Positions 8,643 to 19,154 of a DNA stretch of 37,514 nucleotides are shown here, piece after piece (position 1 is the stretch's first letter; every line of letters starts with the position of its first letter). Under the pieces are notes generated by a model that was not told the origin of the DNA, made no database searches, and saw only the letters and a list, made by a program, of their open reading frames with translations. The stretch covers positions 1 to 37,514 of the forward strand of contig NZ_JACUUE010000006.1 in the NCBI RefSeq assembly GCF_014859475.1. The letters run 5' to 3'. A program made the position numbers and the translations under genes. This DNA is from Rhodoferax sp. (GTDB lineage Bacteria; Pseudomonadota; Gammaproteobacteria; Burkholderiales; Burkholderiaceae_C).

Positions 8643-9260
8643 ATGACTGTGTATTCTGTAAACCCACACACGCTCAAAACGCAGGTTGATGCTGCTTTGG
8701 GCGACCTGATCAAAAGCAGCGTGGTGGCGCTCGATGAGCTGACGGTAGTGGTGGACGCGGCCAACTATTTTCAGGCTGCCAAGATTCTTCGTGACGACCC
8801 CACTTGTGCTTTCGAGCAAATGGTGGACTTGTGCGGTGTGGACTATTCCACTTACAAAGACCAAGCCTGGTCGGGCCTCAGATTCTGTGTAGTCGTGCAT
8901 TTGCTCTCGGTGAGCCTGAACCAGCGCGTTCGGCTGAAGGCTTTTGTGCCGGACGATCTGGCACCCGTCATGCCGTCAATCTGTAGTCTCTGGAGCAGCG
9001 CCAATTGGTTTGAGCGCGAAGCCTTCGACTTGTTCGGTATTGTGTTCGAGGGCCACGACGACTTGCGCCGCATCCTGACCGACTACGGTTTCATCGGCCA
9101 CCCCTTCCGCAAAGACTTCCCCATGCTTGGTACGGTGGAAATGCGCTATGACGCAGAGCAAAAACGCGTGGTCTATCAACCGGTCACGATCGAGCCGCGC
9201 GAAATCACACCGCGCATCATCCGTGAAGAAAACTACGGAGGCCCTGCTACCCAGCAGTAA
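8643..9260 (+). CDS. nuoC: NADH-quinone oxidoreductase subunit C
   Basis: The 205-residue peripheral-arm subunit (30-kDa type) has the family signature ERE[24 protein letters not shown] near residues 125-146, and then [11 protein letters not shown]. It helps shape the quinone-binding cavity with NuoD. It is a separate gene here, not the NuoCD fusion of enterobacteria. ATG 8643 is preferred to the upstream in-frame start at 8619, which lies inside nuoB. Confidence 0.96.
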   Translation: MTVYSVNPHTLKTQVDAALGDLIKSSVVALDELTVVVDAANYFQAAKILRDDPTCAFEQMVDLCGVDYSTYKDQAWSGLRFCVVVHLLSVSLNQRVRLKAFVPDDLAPVMPSICSLWSSANWFEREAFDLFGIVFEGHDDLRRILTDYGFIGHPFRKDFPMLGTVEMRYDAEQKRVVYQPVTIEPREITPRIIREENYGGPATQQ

Positions 9261-9265
9261 GAGAC

Positions 9266-10519
9266 ATGGCTGATATCAAGAACTACACCCTGAATTTCGG
9301 TCCGCAGCATCCGGCGGCGCACGGCGTCTTGCGCCTGGTGCTCGAGCTCGATGGCGAAGTCATCCAGCGCGCTGACCCGCACATTGGCCTGCTGCACCGT
9401 GCCACAGAAAAGCTGGCAGAGAGCAAGACCTACATCCAGGCCCTGCCTTACATGGATCGGCTCGATTACATGTCCATGATGTGCAACGAGCAGGGCTATT
9501 GCCTCGCCATCGAGAAATTGCTGGAGCTTGAAGTACCCCTGCGTGCCCAATACATCCGGGTCATGTTTGCCGAAATCACGCGCATGCTGAACCACTTGCT
9601 GTGGGTTGGCGCGCACGCCATTGACTGTGGCGCCATGACGGTCATGCTGTTTGCGTTTCGCGAACGCGAGGATCTGCTCGATATTTATGAGGCGGTCAGC
9701 GGCGCGCGCCTGCATGCGGCGTACTTCCGCCCGGGCGGTGTTTACCGCGATTTGCCCGACACCATGCCGCGCCATGAATCAAACAAGATTCGCAGTGCCA
9801 AGTCCACCGAAGCGCTCAATCGCGCCCGCAGCGGCAGCCTGCTTGACTTCATCGATGACTTCACCCAGCGCTTCCCCACGTACCTGGCCGAATACCACAC
9901 CCTGTTGACTGACAACCGCATCTGGAAGCAGCGCACGGTCGGTATTGGCGTGGTTACACCGGAGCGCGCGCTGAACCTCGGTTTTACCGGCCCCATGCTG
10001 CGCGGCTCCGGCATTGCCTGGGACCTGCGCAAAAAGCAGCCCTACGAGGTCTATGACCGGCTCGACTTTGACATTCCGGTGGGAAAAACTGGCGACACCT
10101 ACGACCGGTATCTGGTGCGCATGGAAGAAATGAAGCAGTCCAACCACATCATCAAGCAGTGCGTGGACTGGCTGCGTGCCAACCCCGGCCCGGTGATCAC
10201 CGACAACCACAAGATTGCGCCGCCGGATCGTGAATCCATGAAATCCAACATGGAACAACTGATTCACCACTTCAAGCTGTTCACTGAAGGTTTCTCGGTG
10301 CCTGAGGGCGAGGCCTATGCGGCCATTGAACACCCGAAAGGTGAGTTCGGTATTTACCTTATCAGTGACGGGGCCAACAAGCCGTATCGGCTCAAGATCC
10401 GTCCGCCTGCTTTTGTGCACCTTGCTGCGCTCGACGAGATGGGCAAGGGCCACATGATTGCCGATGCGGTGGCAATCATTGGAACCATGGACATTGTGTT
10501 TGGGGAAGTTGATCGATGA
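9266..10519 (+). CDS. nuoD: NADH-quinone oxidoreductase subunit D
   Basis: The 49-kDa-type subunit, homologous to the large subunit of [NiFe] hydrogenase, lines the quinone site. The 417-residue product has [14 protein letters not shown] at the N-terminus with the quinone-contacting His, then [25 protein letters not shown], and the C-terminal DIVFGEVDR. It overlaps nuoE by four bases (ATGA). Confidence 0.97.
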   Translation: MADIKNYTLNFGPQHPAAHGVLRLVLELDGEVIQRADPHIGLLHRATEKLAESKTYIQALPYMDRLDYMSMMCNEQGYCLAIEKLLELEVPLRAQYIRVMFAEITRMLNHLLWVGAHAIDCGAMTVMLFAFREREDLLDIYEAVSGARLHAAYFRPGGVYRDLPDTMPRHESNKIRSAKSTEALNRARSGSLLDFIDDFTQRFPTYLAEYHTLLTDNRIWKQRTVGIGVVTPERALNLGFTGPMLRGSGIAWDLRKKQPYEVYDRLDFDIPVGKTGDTYDRYLVRMEEMKQSNHIIKQCVDWLRANPGPVITDNHKIAPPDRESMKSNMEQLIHHFKLFTEGFSVPEGEAYAAIEHPKGEFGIYLISDGANKPYRLKIRPPAFVHLAALDEMGKGHMIADAVAIIGTMDIVFGEVDR

Positions 10520-11007
10520 TTTCTGAAGAATCCAAAGCGCGCTTCGCCAAGGAAGTTGCCAAGTATCCGGCTGATCAAAAACAGTCGGCAGTGATGGCCT
10601 GCCTGGCCATCGTCCAGCAAGAACTGGGTTATGTCAGCGCCGAGAGCGAGCAGATGGTGGCAGACTACCTTGGCATGCCGGCCATTGCCGTGCACGAGGT
10701 CACCAGCTTCTACAACATGTACAACCAGAAACCGGTTGGCAAGTACAAGCTCAATGTCTGTACCAATCTGCCCTGCCAGTTGCGTGATGGCGGCAAAGCC
10801 ATGGCGCATTTGAAAGACAAGCTGGGCATCGACAACGACCAGACCACGCCCGACGGCCTTTTTACGCTGCAACAATGCGAGTGTCTTGGCGCCTGTGCCG
10901 ACTCGCCCGTGCTGCTGGTGAACGACACCGCCATGTGCAGTTTCATGACCAACGACAAGCTCGACCAACTGATCGATGGTTTGCGCGCGGCCGAGGTGAA
11001 GCCATGA
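10516..11007 (+). CDS. nuoE: NADH-quinone oxidoreductase subunit E
   Basis: The 24-kDa-type [2Fe-2S] (N1a) subunit of the NADH-dehydrogenase module. The 163-residue product has the thioredoxin-fold cluster motif as two Cys pairs: CTNLPC (about 81-86) and CECLGAC (about 121-127). N-terminal helical [11 protein letters not shown] is as expected. Its ATG overlaps the nuoD stop and its stop overlaps the nuoF start. Confidence 0.97.
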   Translation: MISEESKARFAKEVAKYPADQKQSAVMACLAIVQQELGYVSAESEQMVADYLGMPAIAVHEVTSFYNMYNQKPVGKYKLNVCTNLPCQLRDGGKAMAHLKDKLGIDNDQTTPDGLFTLQQCECLGACADSPVLLVNDTAMCSFMTNDKLDQLIDGLRAAEVKP

Positions 11008-12356
11008 ACGTTCAACAAATTCTGGCGCAGTTTGAGGCCACCGGCAAAGAAACCGCTTTTCACAACCGGCACATCGAACCGCAGATTTTTGCCGGCTTGA
11101 ACGGCAGCAACTGGCGCCTCAAAGACTACGAAGCCCGCGGCGGCTACCAGGCCTTGCGCACGGTGCTTGGTCTGGATGGTGGTGCCGGCATGACGCAGGA
11201 CCAAGTGATTGCCACCGTCAAGGAGTCTTCATTGCGCGGACGTGGCGGCGCCGGTTTCCCGACTGGGCTCAAGTGGAGTTTCATGCCGCGCCAGTTCCCT
11301 GGCCAGAAATACCTGGTGTGCAATTCGGACGAAGGTGAGCCCGGCACCTGCAAAGACCGCGAGATCATGGAGTTCAATCCGCATATCGTGATCGAAGGCA
11401 TGATCATTGCGGCCTACGCCATGGGTGTTACGGTGGGTTACAACTACATTCACGGTGAAATTTTTCACACCTACCTGCGTTTTGAAGAAGCGCTGGAAGA
11501 AGCGCGTGCCGCAGGCTTGCTTGGCGACAACATACTGGGCAGCAGCTTCAGTTTTCAACTCCACGCCGCGCATGGCTTTGGTGCCTACATCTGCGGTGAG
11601 GAAACCGGCTTGCTGGAGTCGCTCGAAGGCAAAAAGGGTCAGCCCCGCTTCAAGCCGCCATTCCCGGCCAGTTTCGGTCTCTATGGCAAACCCACCACCA
11701 TCAACAACACCGAAACCTTTGCCGCCGTGCCCTGGATCATCCGCAACGGCGGTTCGGCCTATGCGGCCTGTGGCAAGCCAAACAATGGTGGTACCAAAAT
11801 TTACTCGGTCAGTGGCGATGTCGAATTGCCCGGCAACTTTGAAGTGCCAATGGGAACACCCTTTGCCAAACTCCTCGAGCTGGCCGGCGGTGTGCGCAAG
11901 GGGCGTCAGCTCAAGGCCGTGATTCCCGGTGGTTCCTCGTCACCGGTGCTGCCTGGCGCTGTCATGATGGACTGCACCATGGACTACGACTCCATCGCCA
12001 AGGCCGGTTCCATGCTGGGTTCCGGTGCTGTGATCGTATTGGATGACTCGCGCTGCATGGTCAAGAGCCTGCAGCGCCTGAGTTACTTCTACATGCACGA
12101 GTCCTGCGGCCAGTGCACGCCTTGCCGTGAAGGCACGGGCTGGCTGTCGCGCGTGGTCGATCGCATTGAAACAGGCCATGGCAAGATGTCCGACCTCGAA
12201 TTGCTCAACTCGGTGGCTGAAAACATCCAGGGGCGCACCATTTGCGCCTTGGGTGACGCCGCCGCCATGCCGGTGCGCGCCATGCTCCAGCATTTCATGC
12301 CTGAATTTGAATACCATGTGGTCCACAAGACCTGCATGGTCCCTGCTTACGTTTGA
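11004..12356 (+). CDS. nuoF: NADH-quinone oxidoreductase subunit F (NADH- and FMN-binding)
   Basis: The entry point of electrons into complex I: it binds NADH and FMN and carries [4Fe-4S] cluster N3. The 450-residue product shows [16 protein letters not shown] and [13 protein letters not shown] (NADH/FMN site). It also shows [19 protein letters not shown], and the cluster ligands in [14 protein letters not shown] plus a distal Cys in [10 protein letters not shown] place the start at ATG 11004, overlapping the nuoE stop; an in-frame upstream start at 10875 lies within nuoE and is rejected. Confidence 0.97.
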   Translation: MNVQQILAQFEATGKETAFHNRHIEPQIFAGLNGSNWRLKDYEARGGYQALRTVLGLDGGAGMTQDQVIATVKESSLRGRGGAGFPTGLKWSFMPRQFPGQKYLVCNSDEGEPGTCKDREIMEFNPHIVIEGMIIAAYAMGVTVGYNYIHGEIFHTYLRFEEALEEARAAGLLGDNILGSSFSFQLHAAHGFGAYICGEETGLLESLEGKKGQPRFKPPFPASFGLYGKPTTINNTETFAAVPWIIRNGGSAYAACGKPNNGGTKIYSVSGDVELPGNFEVPMGTPFAKLLELAGGVRKGRQLKAVIPGGSSSPVLPGAVMMDCTMDYDSIAKAGSMLGSGAVIVLDDSRCMVKSLQRLSYFYMHESCGQCTPCREGTGWLSRVVDRIETGHGKMSDLELLNSVAENIQGRTICALGDAAAMPVRAMLQHFMPEFEYHVVHKTCMVPAYV

Positions 12357-12368
12357 GCGAGTCCCAAG

Positions 12369-14501
12369 ATGATTGAAATTGAACTCGACGGTCAGAAGGT
12401 CGGCATTGCAGAAGGCAGCACGGTCATGCATGCGGCCGAAAAAGCGGGTACCTATGTTCCCCATTTCTGCTACCACAAAAAGCTGAGCATTGCTGCCAGT
12501 TGCCGCATGTGTCTGGTCGATATCGAAAAGATGCCCAAGCCCATGCCGGCGTGCGCCACGACCGCGACGCAGGGCATGATCGTGCACACCAAGACCGACA
12601 AAGCCATCAAGGCCCAGCAGTCGGTGATGGAATTCCTGCTGATCAACCACCCGTTGGATTGCCCTATTTGCGACCAGGGTGGCGAATGCCAGTTGCAGGA
12701 CATAGCAGTCGGTTATGGCGCCTCGGCTTCGCGTTATCAGGAAGAAAAGCGTGTTGTTCCGGTCAAGGACGTTGGCCCCTTGATCTCCATGCAGGAGATG
12801 GCGCGTTGCATCCATTGCACCCGTTGCGTGCGCTTTGGCCAGGAGATTGCCGGCGTCATGGAACTCGGCATGTCGCAGCGCGGCGAGCACGCCCAGATCG
12901 AGACCTTCCTGAATCACACCATCGACTCCGAACTCTCGGGCAACATGATCGACATTTGCCCGGTCGGTGCCCTGACCAGCAAGCCTTTCCGTTACAGCGC
13001 CCGCACCTGGGAGCTGTCGCGTCGCAAGTCGGTCAGTCCGCATGACTCGACCGGCGCCAATCTGATTGTTCAGGTCAAGAACAACCGCGTCATGCGCGTT
13101 GTTCCTTTTGAGAACGAGGCCGTCAACGAATGCTGGATCGCCGACCGTGACCGCTTCTCCTATGAAGCGCTTAATGGCGACGATCGCCTGACCACGCCGA
13201 TGATCAAGCAGGGCGGTCAATGGAAGACTGTTGATTGGCAGACTGCGCTCGAATATGTGGCCAATGGCTTGAAGCAGATCAGTGCCGAATTCGGTGCTTT
13301 CAGTCTGGGCGCTTTGGTGAGTCCGCACGCCACGCTCGAAGAATTGCACCTGTCGGTCAAGCTCATGCAAGGTCTGGGCAGCAACAACATTGATCACCGG
13401 CTGCGCAATGCCGAGTTTGCTGCCACAGAAGGCGTGCGTTATCTGGGAACGTCCATCGCATCCTTGTCGGAACTGCAAAGTGTCTTGATCGTTGGCTCGA
13501 ACCTGCGCAAGGAGCACCCGCTGTTTGCACAACGCATTCGTCAGTCTGCCCGCAAGGGTTGCCAGGTGAGTTCGATCAACGTGTGCAACGACGACTGGGC
13601 GATGCCGGTCGCGCACCGCGTCGAAGTTCCCGCAGCACAATGGGTGCAGGCCTTGGCCGCCGTGGCCGCTGCCGTCGCTCTTGAAAAAGGCACGACAGCC
13701 CCAGTTGCCGTCGCTGCCGATGACGCAGCCGTGGCGATTGCGCGTAGCTTGCTGGCTGGCGAGCGCAAGGCGATTTTGTTGGGCAATGGTGCGGCGCATC
13801 ATGCCCAGGCTTCCAGCTTGCTGGCGCTGGCGCAGTGGCTGGCTGACCAGACCGGCGCCAGCTTTGGTTACCTGACAGAAGCGGCCAACACCGTGGGTGC
13901 CCAGTTGGTTGGCGCACAGCCGACGGCGGACGGCTTGCATGCTGGTCAAATGCTCGGCGGTGCGCTCAAGGCTGTCGTGCTGTTGAACACCGAACCCGAA
14001 TTTGATTCGGCTGCCGGGGCGCAAGCGGCCGAGGTGCTGGGCAAGGCACAGATGGTGGTGTCGTTGAATCCGTTCAAGGCCAACATGGCGTTCTGTGACG
14101 TCATGCTGCCGATCTCTCCGTTCACGGAAACCTCTGGCACCTTCGTCAACGCCGAAGGTCGCGCCCAGAGCTTTCATGCCGTGGTGCAGCCGCTGGGTGA
14201 AACCCGTCCGGCCTGGAAGGTGTTGCGCGTGTTGGCCAACATGCTCAACGTGCCCGGCTTCGATTTCAACTCGTCAGACCAGGTCCTACAAAGTATTCCC
14301 GGGTTGACTAACGGTGATGTGGTGCAGGTGCCGGCTGATCGATTCGGCAATCGCACCACGGCTGCCATCGACCTGTCAGATTCTGCTGGCGCGCCAGTGG
14401 TGGCCGGTATTTATCAACTGGATGGCATCTTGCGCCGCGCGCCTGCGCTGCAAAAAACAGCCGATGCCCGGGCCGTTGGGACCCAGGAGGTGGCAGCATG
14501 A
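12369..14501 (+). CDS. nuoG: NADH-quinone oxidoreductase subunit G
   Basis: The large iron-sulfur subunit of the NADH module (710 residues). N-terminal ferredoxin domain: C-x10-C-x2-C-x13-C around [16 protein letters not shown] (cluster N1b). This is followed by [18 protein letters not shown] (His-Cys3, N5), [10 protein letters not shown] with the distal ICPVGAL (N4), and a molybdopterin-oxidoreductase-like C-terminal region lacking a visible cofactor. The second half is Ala-rich. Its stop overlaps the nuoH ATG. A long open antisense frame covers much of this gene but is a composition artefact. Confidence 0.96.
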   Translation: MIEIELDGQKVGIAEGSTVMHAAEKAGTYVPHFCYHKKLSIAASCRMCLVDIEKMPKPMPACATTATQGMIVHTKTDKAIKAQQSVMEFLLINHPLDCPICDQGGECQLQDIAVGYGASASRYQEEKRVVPVKDVGPLISMQEMARCIHCTRCVRFGQEIAGVMELGMSQRGEHAQIETFLNHTIDSELSGNMIDICPVGALTSKPFRYSARTWELSRRKSVSPHDSTGANLIVQVKNNRVMRVVPFENEAVNECWIADRDRFSYEALNGDDRLTTPMIKQGGQWKTVDWQTALEYVANGLKQISAEFGAFSLGALVSPHATLEELHLSVKLMQGLGSNNIDHRLRNAEFAATEGVRYLGTSIASLSELQSVLIVGSNLRKEHPLFAQRIRQSARKGCQVSSINVCNDDWAMPVAHRVEVPAAQWVQALAAVAAAVALEKGTTAPVAVAADDAAVAIARSLLAGERKAILLGNGAAHHAQASSLLALAQWLADQTGASFGYLTEAANTVGAQLVGAQPTADGLHAGQMLGGALKAVVLLNTEPEFDSAAGAQAAEVLGKAQMVVSLNPFKANMAFCDVMLPISPFTETSGTFVNAEGRAQSFHAVVQPLGETRPAWKVLRVLANMLNVPGFDFNSSDQVLQSIPGLTNGDVVQVPADRFGNRTTAAIDLSDSAGAPVVAGIYQLDGILRRAPALQKTADARAVGTQEVAA

Positions 14502-15580
14502 GCGACTTCGTATTCTCTTTTGGTCAAGGGCTCATTGCTGCACCCTGGTGGGAAGCCTACGCATGGCCAACGATCTGGGCCTTGATCAAAGTCACCGTGG
14601 TCCTGATGATTGTGTTGGGGGCCGTGACCTATGCCACCCTCTGGGAGCGCAAGCTGCTCGGCTGGGTGCAAATCCGGCTCGGACCAAATCGTGTTGGCCC
14701 CTTTGGACTGTTGCAGCCGATTGCAGATGCACTGAAGCTGATGACCAAGGAGATCGTGCGGCCAGTCAAGTCTGACAAATTCCTGTTTTACCTGGGGCCG
14801 GTGATGACGGTGACGCCAGCTTTGGCAGCGTGGGCAGTCATACCATTCGGGCCCGAGATTGCGGTCGCCAACCTGAACGCGGGCTTGCTGTTCTTCATGG
14901 CGATTGCGTCGTTGGAAGTGTATGGTGTGATCATTTCTGGTTGGTCTTCCAACTCCAAGTACGCGTTTCTAGGTGCGTTGCGCGCTTCCGCGCAAATGGT
15001 GAGCTACGAGATTGCCATGGGCTTCTGCCTGTTGATCGTCCTGATGGTGTCATCAAGTCTGAACATGACCGACATCGTGATGGGGCAGGGCAAGGGCTAT
15101 TTCGCCGACATGGGCCTGACCTTCCTGTCCTGGAACTGGTTACCTTTGCTGCCGATTTTTGTCGTCTTCTTTATCTCCGGACTGGCCGAAACCAACCGGA
15201 CGCCGTTCGACGTGATCGAAGGTGAGTCCGAGATCGTTGCGGGCCACATGGTGGAATACTCTGGCATGTCCTGGGCCATGTTCCAGATGGCTGAATACGC
15301 CAGCATCTGGATTCTCTCGATCATGTCTGTCACCTTGTTTTTGGGTGGCTGGATGGCGCCCATCGACAGTGCCTTGTTCAACTGGATTCCGGGCTGGATC
15401 TGGCTAGGCATCAAGACATTTTGTGTGATGACCCTGTTTATCTGGGTGCGTGTCACCTTCCCCCGCTTCCGCTACGACCAGATCATGCGTTTGGGTTGGA
15501 AGATTTTCATTCCAGTGACCTTGGTGTGGCTGGTGGTGGTTGCGGTGTGGATGCAGTCCCCGTGGAACATTTGGAAGTAA
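14498..15580 (+). CDS. nuoH: NADH-quinone oxidoreductase subunit H
   Basis: The membrane subunit joining the peripheral arm to the proton-pumping arm and forming part of the quinone channel. The 360-residue, roughly eight-helix protein has the [19 protein letters not shown] motif near residues 51-69, the loop [19 protein letters not shown] near 230-248, and [18 protein letters not shown] near the C-terminus. It is translationally coupled to nuoG by ATGA. Confidence 0.97.
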   Translation: MSDFVFSFGQGLIAAPWWEAYAWPTIWALIKVTVVLMIVLGAVTYATLWERKLLGWVQIRLGPNRVGPFGLLQPIADALKLMTKEIVRPVKSDKFLFYLGPVMTVTPALAAWAVIPFGPEIAVANLNAGLLFFMAIASLEVYGVIISGWSSNSKYAFLGALRASAQMVSYEIAMGFCLLIVLMVSSSLNMTDIVMGQGKGYFADMGLTFLSWNWLPLLPIFVVFFISGLAETNRTPFDVIEGESEIVAGHMVEYSGMSWAMFQMAEYASIWILSIMSVTLFLGGWMAPIDSALFNWIPGWIWLGIKTFCVMTLFIWVRVTFPRFRYDQIMRLGWKIFIPVTLVWLVVVAVWMQSPWNIWK

Positions 15581-15592
15581 TTCGAGCTGTTT

Positions 15593-16126
15593 ATGACTAC
15601 CCCATCTTTAAATACCGTTGCCAAGCCGACCGGAGGCGCCTTCTCGCTGAAGGACTTCCTGTCGAGCTTCATGCTGGTCGAATTGCTCAAGGGCATGCGG
15701 CTCACTGGCAAGTACGCATTTCGTAGCAAGATCACACTTGAATACCCCGAAGAAAAGACGCCCTTGTCGCCGCGCTTTCGTGGCCTGCACGCCTTGCGTC
15801 GTTATGAGAACGGCGAAGAGCGTTGTATTGCCTGCAAATTGTGTGAAGCCGTTTGCCCGGCCATGGCCATCACCATCGAATCCGAGGTGCGCGAGGATGG
15901 TTCGCGTCGCACCAACCGCTACGACATTGACCTGACCAAGTGTATTTTTTGCGGCTTCTGCGAAGAAAGCTGCCCGGTCGATTCGATTGTTGAAACTCAC
16001 ATTCTTGAATACCACGGTGAAAACCGGGGCGACTTGTATTTCACCAAGGAAATGCTGCTCGCCGTCGGTGACCGCTATGAGTCTGAAATCGCCGCCTGCA
16101 AGGCCGCCGATGCCAAGTACCGCTGA
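15593..16126 (+). CDS. nuoI: NADH-quinone oxidoreductase subunit I
   Basis: The 8Fe ferredoxin-like subunit carrying clusters N6a and N6b, which bridge NuoG and NuoB. The 177-residue product contains two full [4Fe-4S] motifs: [12 protein letters not shown] (about 79-90) and [12 protein letters not shown] (about 118-129). The N-terminal amphipathic helix typical of the subunit precedes [19 protein letters not shown]. It starts 12 bases after nuoH. Confidence 0.97.
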   Translation: MTTPSLNTVAKPTGGAFSLKDFLSSFMLVELLKGMRLTGKYAFRSKITLEYPEEKTPLSPRFRGLHALRRYENGEERCIACKLCEAVCPAMAITIESEVREDGSRRTNRYDIDLTKCIFCGFCEESCPVDSIVETHILEYHGENRGDLYFTKEMLLAVGDRYESEIAACKAADAKYR

Positions 16127-16149
16127 CCACTTAGAGAGATATATTAACT

Positions 16150-16812
16150 ATGGATGTCAAGACGGGTTTGTTTTATGTTTTTGCGACCGTGCTGTTGCTG
16201 GCGGCGTTTCGTGTGATCACGACGCGCAACCCGGTGCATGCGGTGTTGTTTCTGGTGCTGACGTTTTTTCAGGCGTCCATGATCTGGATGCTGCTTGAAG
16301 CCGAGTTTCTGGCAATCACCCTGGTGTTGGTGTATGTAGGTGCCGTGATGGTGCTGTTCCTGTTTGTCGTGATGATGCTCGACATCAATATAGATGGGGT
16401 TCGCCAGGGGTTCTGGAAGCACTTTCCCATGGCGGCCGTGGTCGGTTTGATCATCATCGTGGAAATGTCTGCAGTCTTGCTGGCGGGCTTCCCCGGCAGT
16501 GAAGCCCCTGCTGCGATGACGGGCCTCGGCCAGACCATTGTTGAGACCTCAAATGCCAAGGCGTTGGGTATGCTGATGTACACCCATTATTTGTACCCGC
16601 TCGAAGTAGCAGCCGCTATGTTGCTGGTGGGCATGATTGCCGCCATTGCACTGACCTTGCGCCATAGCAAGGAAGTCAAGACTGTGAATCCTGCAGATCA
16701 GGTCCGCGTGAAGTGGGCCGATCGCCTGACCGTGGTCAAGCAGGAGGCCACCCAACCTGCGCCCTCGGCACCCACCGCCCAGGCCACCACGCTTGAGGAG
16801 AAAAAGGCATGA
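16150..16812 (+). CDS. nuoJ: NADH-quinone oxidoreductase subunit J
   Basis: A membrane-arm subunit with about five hydrophobic helices (220 residues). The conserved [21 protein letters not shown] segment comes first, then the helix with [17 protein letters not shown], the pi-bulge region that moves during turnover. The last 50 or so residues form a charged, Ala/Pro/Thr-rich cytoplasmic-type tail. It overlaps nuoK by four bases (ATGA). Confidence 0.96.
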   Translation: MDVKTGLFYVFATVLLLAAFRVITTRNPVHAVLFLVLTFFQASMIWMLLEAEFLAITLVLVYVGAVMVLFLFVVMMLDINIDGVRQGFWKHFPMAAVVGLIIIVEMSAVLLAGFPGSEAPAAMTGLGQTIVETSNAKALGMLMYTHYLYPLEVAAAMLLVGMIAAIALTLRHSKEVKTVNPADQVRVKWADRLTVVKQEATQPAPSAPTAQATTLEEKKA

Positions 16813-17117
16813 CGCTTACCTTGGGTCATTTTTTGTCGTTGGGAGCAATATTGTTTGCGTTTGCCGTGATCGGGATTTTTCTGAATCGAAAAAACCTGAT
16901 CGTGTTGCTGATGTCAATTGAGCTGATGCTGTTGGCGGTGAACACCAACTTTGTTGCTTTTTCGCATTATCTGGGCGACCTCAACGGACAGATTTTTGTC
17001 TTCTTCATCCTGACCGTGGCGGCGGCCGAAGCGGCCATTGGCCTGGCCATCCTGGTGCTGTTGTTCCGTCTTAAATCCAATATCAATGTGGACGAACTTG
17101 ATTCGCTGAAGGGTTAA
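16809..17117 (+). CDS. nuoK: NADH-quinone oxidoreductase subunit K
   Basis: A small three-helix membrane subunit of 102 residues. The two buried glutamates of the proton path are visible in [12 protein letters not shown] and in [13 protein letters not shown]. It sits between nuoJ (four-base overlap) and nuoL (five-base gap), as in other complex I operons. Confidence 0.97.
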   Translation: MTLTLGHFLSLGAILFAFAVIGIFLNRKNLIVLLMSIELMLLAVNTNFVAFSHYLGDLNGQIFVFFILTVAAAEAAIGLAILVLLFRLKSNINVDELDSLKG

Positions 17118-17122
17118 CAAAA

Positions 17123-19141
17123 ATGAGTCAAACCCTGTCTTCTTCTACACTGCTGGTCATCGCGCTGGCGCCTTTAGCTGGATCCCTGGCGGCGGGGCTG
17201 TTAGGCACCAAGTTCGGTGGCAATGTGATTGGCCGGCGCGTCTCGCACACGCTGACTATTTTTGGTGTCTTCCTGTCCTTTGTCCTGTCGGTCCTGACGC
17301 TGCAAAGTGTGGTTGTTGACGGCGCCCGCTTCAACGAGACCATTTACACCTGGATGGTGGTGGGCGACCTCAAAATGGAAGTCGGCTTTCTGGTTGATGG
17401 CCTGACTGCCATGATGATGTGTGTGGTGACCTTTGTGTCGCTGATGGTGCACATCTACACCATCGGTTACATGGAGGAGGACGAGGGCTACAACCGCTTC
17501 TTCGCCTATATCTCGCTGTTTACCTTCTCGATGCTGATGCTCGTCATGAGCAACAACATGCTGCAACTGTTCTTTGGCTGGGAAGCGGTGGGGTTGGTGT
17601 CGTACCTGTTGATCGGTTTCTGGTTCAACAAGCCCAGCGCCGTCTTTGCCAACATGAAAGCCTTTTTGGTCAACCGGGTGGGCGACTTCGGCTTTATCCT
17701 GGGCATTGGCCTGCTGGCCGCTTACACCGGCACGCTCAATTACGGCGAGGCCTTTGCCAAGTCGGCCGAGCTGGCCACACTGACCCTGCCGGGCACTGAC
17801 TGGATGCTGGTGACCGTGATCTGTATCGGCCTGTTCGTGGGCGCCATGGGCAAATCAGCGCAGTTCCCGCTGCATGTCTGGTTGCCCGATTCAATGGAAG
17901 GCCCGACCCCTATTTCTGCCCTGATTCACGCAGCCACCATGGTGACGGCTGGCATTTTCATGGTGGCCCGCATGTCGCCACTGTTCGAGCTCAGTGATGT
18001 CGCGCTCAATTTCGTGCTGATCATCGGCGGCATCACCGCCCTGTTCATGGGTTTCCTGGGCATCATCCAGAACGACATCAAGCGCATCGTGGCGTACTCC
18101 ACCTTGTCGCAACTGGGTTACATGACCGTGGCGCTGGGTGCCTCCGCGTACTCAGTGGCGGTGTTCCACTTGATGACACATGCCTTCTTCAAGGCGCTGC
18201 TGTTCCTGGCGGCAGGTTCGGTCATCATGGGCGTGCATCACAACCAGGACATCCGCTGGATGGGTGGCCTGCGCAAATACATGCCTATCACCTGGCTCAC
18301 TTGTCTGCTCGGTTCACTGGCCCTGATTGGTACGCCGTTCTTTTCGGGCTTTTACTCCAAGGACGAGATCATCATGGCGGTGCACGCCAGCCAGTTGCCT
18401 GCGGCCGGTTTTGCCTATTTTGCAGTGATGGCCGGTGTATTCATCACGGCTTTTTATTCGTTCCGTCTCTATTTCCTGGTGTTCCACGGCAAGGAGCGCT
18501 TCGACCAAAACCCTGAAGCACACCACGGCCATGACGATCATGGTCACCATGGCCACGACAGCAAGCCGCATGAAACACCCTGGGTGGTGACCGTGCCCTT
18601 GATCCTGTTGGCCATTCCGTCGGTGCTGATCGGTTTCTTCACCATTGGCCCGATGCTGTTCGGTGACTTCTTCAAGGATGCCATCTTTGTGAACGCAGAA
18701 ATTCACCAAGCCATGACCTTGCTGGGCGAAGAATTCCATGGTCCGGTCGCGTTGGCTCTCCACGGTTTCATGGCTGCACCCTTCTGGCTGGCTTTGGCGG
18801 GGGTGGTAAGTGCCTACTACATGTACATGGTCAACCCGGCCTTGCCTGCGGCCATCAAGCGCAGTTTCATGCCGATCTACACCCTGCTTGAAAACAAATA
18901 TTACATGGACTGGTTCAATGAAAATGTGTTGGCCCCTGCTGCTCGCGGCTTGGGGACGGCGTTTTGGAAGGTGGGCGACCAGGCTGTGATTGACGGTGCG
19001 GTCGTGAATGGTTCCTGGCGCATCGTTGGCTGGATTTCGGGCTTGGTCCGAAAAATCCAGACCGGTTATCTTTATGACTATGCGTTGACCATGGTCTTGG
19101 GTATCTTTGTTCTGATGACGTATTTCGTCTGGCTCAAATAG
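17123..19141 (+). CDS. nuoL: NADH-quinone oxidoreductase subunit L
   Basis: The distal antiporter-like proton-pumping subunit with the long lateral helix (672 residues). Key channel residues are visible: Glu154 in FFGWEAVGLVSYLLIG and Lys244 in MGKSAQFPLHVWLPDSMEGP, followed by HAATMVTAGIFM. A His/Asp-rich loop (alternating H, G, D; about residues 467-482) separates two membrane segments. Several hydrophobic helices precede the C-terminal LTMVLGIFVLMTYFVWLK. It starts five bases after nuoK. Confidence 0.97.
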   Translation: MSQTLSSSTLLVIALAPLAGSLAAGLLGTKFGGNVIGRRVSHTLTIFGVFLSFVLSVLTLQSVVVDGARFNETIYTWMVVGDLKMEVGFLVDGLTAMMMCVVTFVSLMVHIYTIGYMEEDEGYNRFFAYISLFTFSMLMLVMSNNMLQLFFGWEAVGLVSYLLIGFWFNKPSAVFANMKAFLVNRVGDFGFILGIGLLAAYTGTLNYGEAFAKSAELATLTLPGTDWMLVTVICIGLFVGAMGKSAQFPLHVWLPDSMEGPTPISALIHAATMVTAGIFMVARMSPLFELSDVALNFVLIIGGITALFMGFLGIIQNDIKRIVAYSTLSQLGYMTVALGASAYSVAVFHLMTHAFFKALLFLAAGSVIMGVHHNQDIRWMGGLRKYMPITWLTCLLGSLALIGTPFFSGFYSKDEIIMAVHASQLPAAGFAYFAVMAGVFITAFYSFRLYFLVFHGKERFDQNPEAHHGHDDHGHHGHDSKPHETPWVVTVPLILLAIPSVLIGFFTIGPMLFGDFFKDAIFVNAEIHQAMTLLGEEFHGPVALALHGFMAAPFWLALAGVVSAYYMYMVNPALPAAIKRSFMPIYTLLENKYYMDWFNENVLAPAARGLGTAFWKVGDQAVIDGAVVNGSWRIVGWISGLVRKIQTGYLYDYALTMVLGIFVLMTYFVWLK

Positions 19142-19154
19142 GAGAAATATAAAA

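Noticed and set aside
11940-14177. 745-codon open frame antisense to nuoF/nuoG
   Set aside because: It lies wholly opposite conserved complex I genes, has no recognisable domain and a His/Arg/Gly-rich composition typical of reverse frames in GC-rich coding DNA.
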